NCBI GenBank assembly: GCA_965232105.1
Contig: OZ246956.1
Location: 124,001-188,000 of the forward strand
DNA length: 64,000 nucleotides
Direction of reading: 5' to 3'
Source of the DNA: Multivorans sp965232105
Lineage (GTDB): Bacteria > Acidobacteriota > Thermoanaerobaculia > Multivoradales > Multivoraceae
The notes beneath the pieces were generated by a model. The model was not told the origin of the DNA. It searched no databases and saw only the letters and a program-made list of their open reading frames with translations. This document shows, one piece after another, positions 44,367-54,500 of this stretch. The translations under genes and the position numbers were made by a program. Positions within the stretch are counted from its first letter, which is position 1. Every line of letters starts with the position of its first letter.

Positions 44367-46529
44367 ATGACCCGCCCCCACATCGCCGTCCTGCTCCCCT
44401 GCCTCAACGAGCAGGCGACGATTGCCGACGTCATCGCGGCGTTCCAGCGCGCTCTTCCCGAGGCGGCCGTCTACGTCTGCGACAACGGGTCCGACGACGA
44501 CACCGCCCAGGTAGCAGCGGCAGCCGGCGCAACCGTGATCGGCGAGCCCCGGCGCGGCAAGGGCCGGGCCATCCGCCGCCTGTTCCGGGAAGTGGACGCC
44601 GACATCTACCTGATGGCCGACGGCGACCACACCTACGACGCGGAGAGCGCCCCACGCCTCATTTCGACCCTCCAGGAGCGACACCTCGACATGCTCGTCG
44701 CGGCACGCAAACGGGCCGCCGCGCATGCCTACACGCCGCTGCGCCGACTCGGCAACCGGCTGTTCAGCGCCCTCGCCCGCTGGCGCTGCGGCCCCCGCGT
44801 CCACGACCTGCTGTCCGGCTACCGGGTCTTCTCCCGCCGCTTCGTCGAGCGCTTCCCCGCGCGCTCCGACGGCTTCGAGATCGAGACCGAGCTGACGCTC
44901 TTCGCCGCGTCCTCGGACCTCGCCTGGGACGAAACCCTGTGCCCCTACTTCGCCCGGCCGGAGGGCTCGGCGAGCAAGCTCAAGGCGTTCCGCGACGGCT
45001 TCCGCATCCTGCGCACGCTCCTCTTCTCGTCTGCGGCGCCTGGGAACCCCCGCGACGCCCTTCGGGCCGCCACCCTCGTCGGCGCCGTGACGCTCGCCGC
45101 CACCTTCGTCTTTCTCGCGCTCAACTGGCTTGCCGTCCGCGCCGACCCCGAACCCGTCGCCGACGCGCTGCGCGCGTCCTACGCGCACCCCGAGCGCACC
45201 ATCGAGGACTCGGCCGAGCGCTTCAACGACTGCCTGCTCAGCCTGATGGCGCTCGACCGGGCCGGTTCGACCTGGGAGCGGACCGTCTCCCCGCGCCGCG
45301 TGTACAGCTACACGCGCCCGCAGCGACCGTGCGACGCGCTCGAGCAGCGACTCGACCAAGGCGCCGTCGACGACTCGGACTTCCTGACCGTCTTCTACCA
45401 CCAGTACTGGGCCGGCCAGCGCGTCATGCTGCAGTGGCTGTTGCCGCGCATCGGCGTCGACGGGCTGCGGATTCTGCTGGAGGCGCTGACATTCGTTCTG
45501 CTGGGCATCGGTGTTGGCGGGGCCCTGTCACTTGCGATAGCGGTCGTCGCCGCACCCCATCCCTGGAACCGCGAACTTCCAGCCCTCTTCCGGCGACTGC
45601 TCCACCTGCCGACCGCTGAAAAGGGGACGACGAGCCCGGTGCCCAAGCGCCAGTTCCTGTTCCAGCCCGCCGCCTACGCCGCCGTCTTCGTCTGCCTGCT
45701 GCTCTTCCTCGATCTCGACGACCGCGCCGGGAGCTTCACCACCGGAGCCTCGAACCTGCTGACCCTCGGCCTGCTCCTCGCGGCGCCGGTTCTGCGGATC
45801 GCCCACTGGAAACCGGAACGCCAGATTCTGCTCTTCGCCTCCTTCGGCGCGCTGATCGCCTACCACGAACTCCTGTTCGGCAGCGCCCTGATCGGACTGG
45901 TCACCCTGCTGCTGGCGTTGGCGGTCGCACCTCCGCCCTCTGCGGGACACGGCGCCGAACCGTCCGGCCCGCTCGGCCGCGCGCGGACCTGGCGCCGCCA
46001 ACTGCTGATCCGTTGCGCCGGCGCCTACATCGGCTGCCTCTCCGCCGTCTTCCTGCTCCGGGTCCTCCTCGCCGAACTCGTGTTCCGCGAGCCCGTGCTG
46101 TTCAAGTTCTGGGACCAGCTCGCGTTCCGGCTCTACGGCGATCCCCGCAGCTCGATCCACCCCGACATCGATCCCTTCTACTCCAGCCGGCCCACCATCG
46201 AGCGATTCCTCGATCGGGCCGCCAACCACCTCGGCACGGTCGGCCTCGGCTCACGGGTCCTGGCCCTCGTCCTGATCGTCGTCACGGCGGCCACGCTGAT
46301 CGCTGCCACCCTCTACGTCCTCCGCCGCTGGTGGTCCCTGGAAGACCCCTGGCGCTGGGCCGGCATCCTCGCCGCCGGGTGGGCGGTCCCCGCCTGGTAC
46401 GCCGTCTTCTTCGCGCACTCCCTGGCTCACGTGCCGGTTGCGCTTCGGCTGCTGGCGCTGCCGTACGCGGCGGCTGCGGTGCTCGTCGTCGGAGCGGCGG
46501 TGTTCCGTCGGAGGACTGTGGAAACCTGA
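44367..46529 (+). CDS. Family 2 glycosyltransferase with large multi-spanning C-terminal region
   Basis: 720 residues. The N-terminal 215 residues are a GT2 domain of the dolichyl-phosphate mannosyltransferase type: VLLPCLNEQATIADVI, CDNGSDDDT, GKGRAIRRLF and a DxD-like MADGDHTYD. A conserved RVHDLLSGYRVFSRRF and ETELT complete it. Residues about 225-720 contain about ten hydrophobic segments split by a polar loop, which I do not recognise as a named domain. It probably glycosylates a lipid carrier or envelope polymer. Its stop lies inside the first unit of a tandem repeat. Confidence 0.82.
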   Translation: MTRPHIAVLLPCLNEQATIADVIAAFQRALPEAAVYVCDNGSDDDTAQVAAAAGATVIGEPRRGKGRAIRRLFREVDADIYLMADGDHTYDAESAPRLISTLQERHLDMLVAARKRAAAHAYTPLRRLGNRLFSALARWRCGPRVHDLLSGYRVFSRRFVERFPARSDGFEIETELTLFAASSDLAWDETLCPYFARPEGSASKLKAFRDGFRILRTLLFSSAAPGNPRDALRAATLVGAVTLAATFVFLALNWLAVRADPEPVADALRASYAHPERTIEDSAERFNDCLLSLMALDRAGSTWERTVSPRRVYSYTRPQRPCDALEQRLDQGAVDDSDFLTVFYHQYWAGQRVMLQWLLPRIGVDGLRILLEALTFVLLGIGVGGALSLAIAVVAAPHPWNRELPALFRRLLHLPTAEKGTTSPVPKRQFLFQPAAYAAVFVCLLLFLDLDDRAGSFTTGASNLLTLGLLLAAPVLRIAHWKPERQILLFASFGALIAYHELLFGSALIGLVTLLLALAVAPPPSAGHGAEPSGPLGRARTWRRQLLIRCAGAYIGCLSAVFLLRVLLAELVFREPVLFKFWDQLAFRLYGDPRSSIHPDIDPFYSSRPTIERFLDRAANHLGTVGLGSRVLALVLIVVTAATLIAATLYVLRRWWSLEDPWRWAGILAAGWAVPAWYAVFFAHSLAHVPVALRLLALPYAAAAVLVVGAAVFRRRTVET

Positions 46530-46617
46530 AATCTCGGAGTCGGACACCGGAAATCTCGGAGTCACGACAGGGGAAATCTCGGATCCAGACGCCGGAAATC
46601 TCGGAATCGGACGGCCG
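46528..46617. repeat. Four tandem repeats of 22-23 bp
   Basis: Units start at 46528, 46550, 46573 and 46595. Each begins GAAATCTCGGA, followed by a variable half such as GTCGGACACCG. The array begins within the stop codon of the glycosyltransferase gene and ends 33 bp before the DUF2442 gene. It is too short-spaced for a CRISPR. It could be an iteron-like protein-binding array or a remnant of a repeat-rich gene. Confidence 0.75.
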
Positions 46618-46650
46618 AAACATGCGGGATAGGATCTCGCCGGTCGACCG

Positions 46651-46935
46651 ATGACTCGACCAATCGAAGTCAAACCTCGCAACGGATTCACCCTCTGGCT
46701 CCGCTTCTCCGATGGCGCGGAGGGCGTGGTCGACCTCTCCCGCCTTGCCGGCAGGGGCGTCTTCCGTTGCTGGAGTGCCGCGGACGCCTTTGAAGCAGTT
46801 CGTGTAGCCGAGCACGGCGCCGTCGTGTGGGGGGATGACGTGGAACTATGCCCCGACGCGCTGTACCTCCAAGTCACCGGCAAAGCCGTGGACGACTTGA
46901 TGCCTGGAGCCGCTCATCGCGTGCATGAAGCCTGA
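46651..46935 (+). CDS. DUF2442 domain-containing protein
   Basis: 94 residues, the usual size of DUF2442 proteins. RPIEVKPRNGFTLWLRFSDG and EGVVDLSRLAGRGVF form the two strand pairs, and VVWGDDVELCPDALYLQVTG closes the fold. DUF2442 genes commonly pair with DUF4160 genes, and such pairs behave like toxin-antitoxin modules by gene arrangement. The stop overlaps the next start by 11 bp. Confidence 0.82.
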   Translation: MTRPIEVKPRNGFTLWLRFSDGAEGVVDLSRLAGRGVFRCWSAADAFEAVRVAEHGAVVWGDDVELCPDALYLQVTGKAVDDLMPGAAHRVHEA

Positions 46936-47188
46936 GCTTTGTCGCTTCTACGGGATCATCATCCGCCTGTACTTCGACGACCACGCGCCGCCTCACTCTC
47001 ACGCCAGCTACGGTGGAGACGAGGCCGTCGTGGCGATCGACAGCCTGGCCGTGATCCACGGAAACCTGCCATCTCGCGCACAGAGCCTCGTGCGCGAATG
47101 GGCGCTGTTGCACCAAGTGGAACTCCAAGAGGCCTGGAAGAAAGCGAAGCAGCTGCAGCCCCCGGGAAAAATCGACCCTCTTCCGTAG
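46925..47188 (+). CDS. DUF4160 domain-containing protein
   Basis: 87 residues. FYGIIIRLYFDDHAPPHSHASYGG is the hallmark strand and His-rich loop of DUF4160, here seen as FYGIIIRLYFDDH followed by APPHSHA. A C-terminal helix LVREWALLHQVELQEAWKKA follows. It overlaps the DUF2442 gene, so both are translated together. Its 3' end sits exactly at the truncation point of a convergent VapC toxin remnant, suggesting that this pair arrived by a recombination that removed the toxin. Confidence 0.82.
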   Translation: MKPELCRFYGIIIRLYFDDHAPPHSHASYGGDEAVVAIDSLAVIHGNLPSRAQSLVREWALLHQVELQEAWKKAKQLQPPGKIDPLP

Positions 47189-47235
47189 TCCAACAGGCTC
47201 GCGGCCGCGACCGAGGCGTCGGGAACGAACGCCAT
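47185..47235 (-). pseudogene. VapC (PIN-domain) toxin remnant, first 17 codons
   Basis: The start codon overlaps the antitoxin stop (TGATG). The text MAFVPDASVAAASLLDY is the typical first strand of a PIN-domain toxin with its first catalytic Asp. Beyond 47185 the frame runs antisense through the DUF4160 gene and has no toxin resemblance, so the toxin has lost all but its N-terminus. Confidence 0.6.
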
Positions 47236-47480
47236 CAGCGGGCGTGCCCCTCGTGGCGCCAAGCCAGGAGTTCCGGGGTCGTCACGGCACGCTGCTTCGC
47301 CCGTTCCCCGCGCAACGTCGCGCACAGCGCGGCATGGTCCCGGTCGTCGACGCGTGGGGTCACGAGGGCAATCGGAGCCGCGCCGCGGCAAATGACCAAG
47401 TCCCCGCCGGCCACCACATCATCCGCCTGCAGCGCAGAGAGATGCGTCTTGGCCTCACCGATCTTCACGTAACGGGTCAT
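47235..47480 (-). CDS. Phd/YefM-type antitoxin (orphan)
   Basis: 81 residues, intact. TRYVKIGEAKTHLSAL is the DNA-binding N-terminal part of Phd/YefM antitoxins, LVICRGAAPIALVTP the second strand pair, and VTTPELLAWRHEGH the toxin-binding tail common to VapC-paired members. The toxin gene that should follow is reduced to 17 codons. It may persist as a repressor or as protection against a related toxin elsewhere. A decayed paralogue lies at 63725-63966. Confidence 0.8.
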   Translation of the reverse strand: MTRYVKIGEAKTHLSALQADDVVAGGDLVICRGAAPIALVTPRVDDRDHAALCATLRGERAKQRAVTTPELLAWRHEGHAR

Positions 47481-47632
47481 GTTCTCCGTGCGCCTTGTTC
47501 AACCTGAGTTGAAGCGATGCTATAGACCACACGCCCAACTTGGTCAGGTGCTTGGTTCGGTACGCGCCAACTACGTCGCAGGCGGTAGCCTCCCGGCCCC
47601 ATGCGCTGAACTCTGAGGAACCACCTCCCGGA

Positions 47633-47856
47633 TCAATCGCTTCCGTGATCCGCCTCCGGGCGACTCGCGCCGCTCTCCGCGAACGGATTCGTCACCCGCA
47701 GCGGCCCGAACTCATGACCGTACGGCAGATCCTCTGTCAAGAGAAGGCGGCGCGGGAGCAGCCTTGAAGCACTGCAGTCACCGACGTGTTCTCTTCCAGC
47801 GCGCGCATCCTGGCTCGCTTGAGCGTCTCACGGTCGACTGTGATGGTCAGGTACAT
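47633..47856 (-). pseudogene. Fused remnant of a ribbon-helix-helix antitoxin and a VapC toxin
   Basis: From ATG 47856 the frame reads MYLTITVDRETLKRARMRAL and then EENTSVTAVL, a clear ribbon-helix-helix antitoxin start, but it ends at TGA 47737 after 39 residues. Overlapping it in another frame, down to the TGA at 47633, is LLLTEDLPYGHEFGPLRVTNPF, the usual C-terminus of a PIN toxin. The antitoxin tail and most of the toxin are missing, so an internal deletion joined the two ends. The remaining gap up to 48104 holds no gene I can support. Confidence 0.6.
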
Positions 47857-48104
47857 GTGCGCCTCGCCAAGGTGAACACGGATCAGTGTAGACCGCCATC
47901 AGGGTACCTGTCGCCGACCAACTCCGGGAGCGACGCCGTCTCGCTGTTGAACCGCCGTCTCGGCCATGGGCCCGTCCTCTCGGCGCTGGAGGGCGGCAAC
48001 GTACGCGGCGCGCATACACTCCCCGGAATCCGTCAACACAACTTGACATCGGACACGTCTCCGCCAATGGGCGGCGCCCGAGGGCCGCGCCAGCAAGAGA
48101 GGGC

Positions 48105-51100
48105 ATGCAGCAGGCACAAGCAAGCACCGACATCCCCCGGGTCGGCATGCTCGCCCGGGTCCGCAACCGGCGCGGGATCGTCGCGTCCGTCAGTCCTTAC
48201 GACAATCCGTACGGCGGCGACGCCGGCCGCCTGCACCTTGTGCAGGTCGAGTACAAGGACCACGACGCGCCGCACAGCGAACGCCTCCTGTGGGAACTCG
48301 AACCGGGCGGTGAACTCCTGGAGCCGAACCGGCTGCCGCGGGTCCGCGAGAGCTCGCCGATGCCGGCCGACGACTTCGACGCCTTGCTGCGCGCCGCGCG
48401 CTGGACCGCGCTCATGCCCTACGTCGACCCGGACGGCGAAGGTCCGCTCGACCGCCAGCCGGTGTCGAGTCCCCTGCACAGCGGCGTCCGGGTCGAGAAG
48501 TACCAGCTCGAGCCGCTCCTGCGAGCGCTGCGGATGCCCCGCGTCAACCTGCTGATCGCCGACGACTGTCGGGCTCGGCAAGACGGTCGAGGCGGGTCTC
48601 ATCCTCAAAGAGCTGCTCCTACGCCGGCGCATCCGCCGGGTGCTCGTCCTCGTGCCGGCGGCGCTGCGCCTGCAGTGGCGGGACGAACTCAACGACAAGT
48701 TCGCGTTGCCGTTCGAGATCGTCGACCGGGGACGGACCGAGAAGCTGCGCCGGGAACTCGGCATCGACGCGAATCCCTGGCGCTCGTTCAGCCGGATCGT
48801 GGCCTCGTATCACTACCTGCGACAGCCCGACATCCAGGAGCAGTTCCTCGCCGCAAGCCGCGCTGGCGAAGACTCGCCTCGCCTCCCTTGGGACCTGCTG
48901 ATCGTCGACGAGTGCCACAACCTGATGCCGTCGCCTTTCGGCGCCGACAGCGAGCTGTGCCAGATGCTGCGCCGGATCGCCCCGTGCTTCGAGCACCGGC
49001 TCTTCCTCTCCGCGACGCCGCACAACGGGCACACCCGCTCCTTCACCGGCCTGCTGGAGATTCTCGACCCGGTGCGGTTCAGCCAAACCGACGAACTGAC
49101 GGACGTCCAGCGGCGCCGCGCACGCCAACTGGTCATTCGCCGCCTCAAGCGCGAACTGAACGAGCGGAATGCCTCGCCTCTGTTCTGTCGACGGAACCAA
49201 CCGGCGCCGCTCCTGCTCTACCGCGACCCGCGCGAGGCCGCCCTCTCCACCGCCTTCGCCGCCTTCCGCTCCGCCGTCCGCCGCGCCATCGCGGCTGGCC
49301 ACGCCGGCGAACGCGCCGGGACCTTCGCGATCGAAATCCTGGGCAAGCGCCTGCTCTCGTGCCCGACCGCTTTCGCCGACTCCTGGCGCCGGACCCGCGA
49401 CGGCTACGCGCGCGCCGGGCAGGCCGCCGAAGCAGCGTCCGACGCCGACGTCGCGGCGGCGAAGCGCTCCGTCGAGCGGGAAACGTCGGACGACCGGGAG
49501 ACCGAGCAGCGCACAGGCACCGCCGCCGGCGTCGTCGGCGCCTGGCTGCGCAACGTCGCGGACGCCGTGGAAGGCGAGATGACCGCCATCGACGCCGCGC
49601 TGGACGACCTCGGCTTCGCTGCCGAGGCCCCGCCGGCCGTCGAACAGGACCCGAGCGCCGACGCCCGGCTCGACGCCCTCACCGAACTGATCGAGCGACT
49701 CCTGCTTCTCCCGCGCGCACCCGGCGAAGCGCCGACCTTCCGCGACGACGAACGGCTCGTCGTCTTCACCGAGTACAAGACGACTCTGGACTACCTCGAA
49801 CGCCGCCTGAGCGAACTGTACGACGCGAAGGGCGAGGCCGCCGCGCGCGTGCTCACCCTGTTCGGCGCCGGCGGCCAGGACGGCATGGACGATGCCGCCC
49901 GCGAACGCGTCCGCGAAGCCTTCAACGACCCCGACTCCGCCGTACGCATCCTGGTGGCGACTGACGCCGCGTCCGAGGGGCTCAACTTGCATCGCAGCGC
50001 CCGCTACCTACTGCACTACGACTGCCCCTGGAACCCCTCGCGCCTGGAGCAGCGAAATGGCCGCCTCGACCGCTACGGCCAGGCCCGCGACGTGACCGTG
50101 CATCACTTCCTGAGCGACGACGACCCGGATCTGAAGTTCCTGCACCACGTCATCCACAAGGCGGACGAGATCCGGGAAGATCTCGGATCGGTCAACGAGC
50201 TGTTCGACACCGCCGCCCACAAGCGGCTCGTCGAAGGGGCGGACCTGGCGAGAGTCGAGTTCGAGCTTCAGCACGGGCTCAACGAGGAGCGGAAACGGGC
50301 CCGCGACCAGGGAATCCCCGGCCTATTCGGCAGTACCGACGCTCAGTCCGCCGGCGCCCCGGCCGCATCCGGCAGCCCGCCCGACGCCATCCTCCGCCAA
50401 CTCGCCCGCGAGATCGACTTCCACCCCGCGGCACTCAGGCAAACCCTGGAAACGGCGATGGCAATGACGGGCGGCCGGCCGCAACTCGACCGCGTTCCGA
50501 GCCCCGGCGCCGGCGATACGAACGGCGCGGGCGGCTTCTGGCGCCTCCTGCACCCCGACCTCCGCGGCTGGAGCGACACGATCGACGAATCGCTGCGGAT
50601 GGCCTCGCCGGCCGGCGTCGCCGGCCCCGCCCGGCGCCTCGCCTTCGACGCGGACTCCCTGCTGCGGCAGGTCGACGGCCGCGACGTGTTCTCGCCGCGG
50701 CCCGAAGTCGCCCTGCTGCACCTGGCCCATCCGCTGATCGAGCGCGCCCTGCGGACCCTGACCCTGCGCCGGCTGCCGGGCCCGGCCGAAGCGGCACGCT
50801 GGACCGTGCGGCGCGGCGGCGTGCCCCGCGGCATGGACGCACTGATTCTCCTCAGCCTGGAAGAACTGGCCGTCAACGAGCTACGCGAGACCTTCCACCA
50901 CTGGGTGCGAACGCTCATCCTTCCCGTGAGAAACGGCGCGCTCGAAGATTCCATGGCCCATGTGACGGCCCGGAACCTGGCCCGCAGCGAACACGTTGCC
51001 CAGGCCGACCCGGAAGCCCGGAAGCCCGAGTCGCCGACGCCCGCCGAACTCGAACGGGCGCAGGAGATCTTCCTCCAGGTCGAAGCCGACCTCGAAGCCG

Positions 51101-51510
51101 CGGTGACACGCCACGCCGAAGACCTGACCGGCTCGCTCCAGGCGCAGTTGCAAGCCGACGGCGCGAATGCCCTGCGCGACGCCAACGAGCGCTACCGGAG
51201 CCGGCAGGGCGAAGTCTCCGAACTGATCCAACGGCAGAGCGTGAAGCGCCTCGAACGAGAGATCGCGAAGCTCCGCCGCTCGCTCGCGCAAGGCCGGCTC
51301 TTCGACCAGCGCCGCGACCTCGAACGGATAGCCGACTCGATCCAGGACAGGGAGCGAGAGATCGACCGCCGACGCCGCCACTACGAGGACGCGCGCGAGC
51401 AGTTGGAGAGTGAGCGCCGGCGCATCGTCGACCGTCTGCTGCCGAAGCGCCACGCCCTGGCGGGCGAAGCGCAGGCCTTCCCGGTGACCGTCGAGGTGCG
51501 CCTGCCTTGA
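48105..51510 (+). pseudogene. drmD: DISARM DrmD-like SNF2-family helicase, frameshifted in Walker A
   Basis: Intact length would be 1134 residues. The N-terminal part (VGMLARVRNRRGIVASV, then LLWELEPGGELLEPNRLP) and the helicase core match DrmD-type SNF2 helicases: VLVLVPAALRLQWRDEL, a VDECHN box, SATPHNGHTRSF, ATDAASEGLN and RNGRLDRYGQ. A long coiled-coil-like C-terminus follows. One extra T at 48567 splits the frame between IADD and the expected VGLGKTVEAGL, so the ATP-binding loop is lost. Without a correction only a 48105 stub or a late-start fragment could be made. The methylase gene follows with a 4-bp overlap. The DISARM core genes drmA, drmB and drmC are not in the window. Confidence 0.72.
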
Positions 51511-54500
51511 GCACGCCGCGGCCCGGCAATCGGCGAACCGGCAGCGCCGCGACCGGCAGCGCCGATCTTCCGGGCTGGAGCGACCTCCGCCACGGCGGCC
51601 TGCTGCTGGACGCGCAGCGCCTGAGCGAGGTCGCCGCCCTCCCCGCGCCCGCCGCCCCGGACGCCTGGCTCCAGAGCGAACTCCGGCGGCGCTCCGAACT
51701 GCTGCGCGACGCCGACGCGAATCGCCAGCGCCGCGAAGCGCCCGAGTTCGTCGCCTTCGTGCTGGAGCGCCTTTGCGGCTTCGGGGCGAGCGACAGCGCC
51801 GGGGCCGACGGTGGCTCGTGGCTGCGCGGCGCCCGCGTACCGGCCGAGTGGCGACGCCGCGCAACGACCGGCGAGAGCGTCCGCCCGCGCCAACTCTGGC
51901 TCGGCCCGAACGGCGCCGTCCTGCCCGTCTTCGTCACGAACGACAAGCGCGTCGGCATCGGCCGCGGCCGGAGGGAGACGAGCCGCGTCCTCGGCTGGCT
52001 GCGCGCCGGCCCCGAACGCCTGGCCCTGGTGACGAACGGCCGCCAGTGGCGGCTCCTGTTCGCCGGCCTCGACTTCGACGCCTGGTGCGAGTGGGACGCA
52101 GACCTCTGGTTCGCCGAGGGCGAGCCGTCGCCGGCCTTGAAGGCCCTGCTCAGGCTGATCCGGCCGGCCTTGTGGACGCCCGACGAAGAAGGGGCCGACC
52201 CGCCGCTGCTCCGCGCCGTCCGCGACAGCCGCAAGGGCCAGTCCGAACTCTCCGAGGCGCTCGGCGAGCGCGTGCGCGAGGCCGTCGAACTGCTGATCCA
52301 GAGCCACGGCGACGCGCTGAAGCGCGACTGCGCGACCGTCGAACCGGCCGACATCTACCGCGCGGCCTGCCGCGTCGCCATGCGCCTGGTCGTCATCCTG
52401 TTCGCCGAAGCGCGCGGCCTGTTGCCGCGCGACGACGCCGCCTACCACGCGGCCTACGGGCTCGGCGGCCTGCACGAAGCGCTCGGGCGGCGCGCCGCCG
52501 CCGGCCGCTCCCAGGCCCACAGCTACGGCGCCTGGCCGCGCCTGCTGGCGCTGTTCAACCTGGTGCGCGAAGGATCGCACCACGAAGGCCTGCCCGTCAC
52601 CGCTTACGGCGGCGACCTGTTCGCCCCCGGATCGCCCGACAGCGAGGACGGCCTCTCCCGCGCCCTGGCCGTCTTCGAGACCGCCTGCCTGCGCGACGAA
52701 GTGCTCTCCGACGCCGGAGTCCACGACCTGCTGGAGCGCCTGACCCGAACCCAGGTCCGCATCCGCCAGGGCAAGGCCAGCCGCCTGGTGGCGGCGCCCG
52801 TCGACTTCTCCGACCTCTCCACCGAGTACATCGGCGTGCTCTACGAGGGCCTGCTCGACTACGAACTGAAGACCGCGCCCGGCGACGACCCAGTCATCTT
52901 CCTCGCCGTCGGCGAGCAGCCCGCGTTGCCGCTGTCCCGCCTGGAGGCGATGGACGACAAGGCCCTCCGCAGCCTCTTCTCCGCCTTCAAGAAGGCCACC
53001 GGCAACAAGGACTCCGAACCGGCGGCAGAAGCCGCCGACGCTCCACCACTGGGCGCGCCGGCGTCCTCGCCGACATCGGGCGCGACGCTGCGAAGCGGCG
53101 AGCCCGAAACCTCGACCGAGACCCCCGAACCGCCCCGACCCACCGACGACCCCCGCCAGGCCACCCGCACCCGCGCCGAAGCCTGGGCCCGCCACGCCGC
53201 GCTCACCGCCGGCCTCGTGAAGAAACCCCGCCGTCCCAAGCCACAAACCACCCTCCTCTCCACCCGGCAAGCCCGCGAGCAGGAACTCGCCAAACGCGCC
53301 GCCAGCCTCGTGAGCCGGGTCGTCCTCCCCGGCGAGTGGTACCTCGTCCGCTGGGGCGGCACCCGCAAGGGCGCCGGCAGCTTCTACACCCGGCCCGGCC
53401 TCACCGTCCCCACTGTCCAGCGCACGCTGCGCCCGCTGGCCTACGACCCGCCCGCCGGCGCCGACGACCAACCCGACCGCGACGCACCACCTGCCGAATG
53501 GACTCCCAAGCTGCCCGAAGAGATCCTCGACCTCAAGGTCTGCGACCCGGCCTGCGGCTCCGGCAGCTTTCCCCTCGCGGCCCTCCGCTTCCTGACCGAA
53601 GCCCTCTACGCCTCCGTCCAACACCACGAGCGCATCGAGCAGCAGGACAACCGCTCCCTCGTCCGCCTCCTCGGCCTGGAGGCTACAGCGCCGGCCTCAA
53701 GAACACGGGCATCCCTGCCCGCATCCGGCGCGAAGCCCCGGGCGCGCTCCGACGGCGACGCCCCTCAGGGGTCCGGACATCGAACGCCCCGGCGACGAAC
53801 TCATCCCCTGCCCGCCCGATGCCGACGACTTCGAGCCCCGCCTCAAGGCGGTGCTCCGCCGCTACGTCGTCGAACGCTGCATCTACGGCGTCGACCTCGA
53901 CCCGCTCGCCGTCTCGCTCTGCCAGCTCTCCCTGTGGATAGAGACGATGGACCGCGACCTCCCCTTCTCCTTCCTCGACCACAAGATCCGCTGCGGCAAC
54001 TCTCTCGTCGGCGCCTGGTTCGACCAGTTCCAGCACTACCCCGCGATGGCCTGGAAGAACCGCGAAGCCGGCGACAGGACCCACTCGAACGGTGTCCACC
54101 ACGAGAAGGGCGCCGGGACGAAGGCGATCAAGGCCTTCGTCAAGAACCAGCTGACCCCGGACCTCCGCCACGTCCTGGAGGGCCGGACGCTCTTCCACGA
54201 AGACCTGCTCGAACAGGCGGCCGCCGCTCACCGGCAGGCGCTCGAATCCCTGGAGCGGATGCACCGCCTGCCGGTCCAGGACTCCGCCGCCCGCGCCCGT
54301 CTCTACCGCGAAGAACTGCTCGGCGCCCCGGAATGGCGCTCCCTCAAGCAGGCGATGGACCTGTGGTGCGCCTGCTGGTTCTGGCCCGCCGACGAACTGG
54401 ACTGCGCTCCCCTGCCCACCACCTTTACCGACCCCGGACCCGAGACGACCGCCGTGGCCGAACGCATCGCCGCCGAGATGCGCTTCTTCCACTGGGAACT

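Noticed and set aside
46528..46617. CRISPR array
   Set aside because: Units are contiguous 22-23 bp repeats without spacers of regular length, and there are no cas genes.
47540..47767. Small plus-strand frame of 75 codons
   Set aside because: It lies antisense to the toxin-antitoxin remnant, whose text is recognisable, and has no ribosome-binding site or domain.
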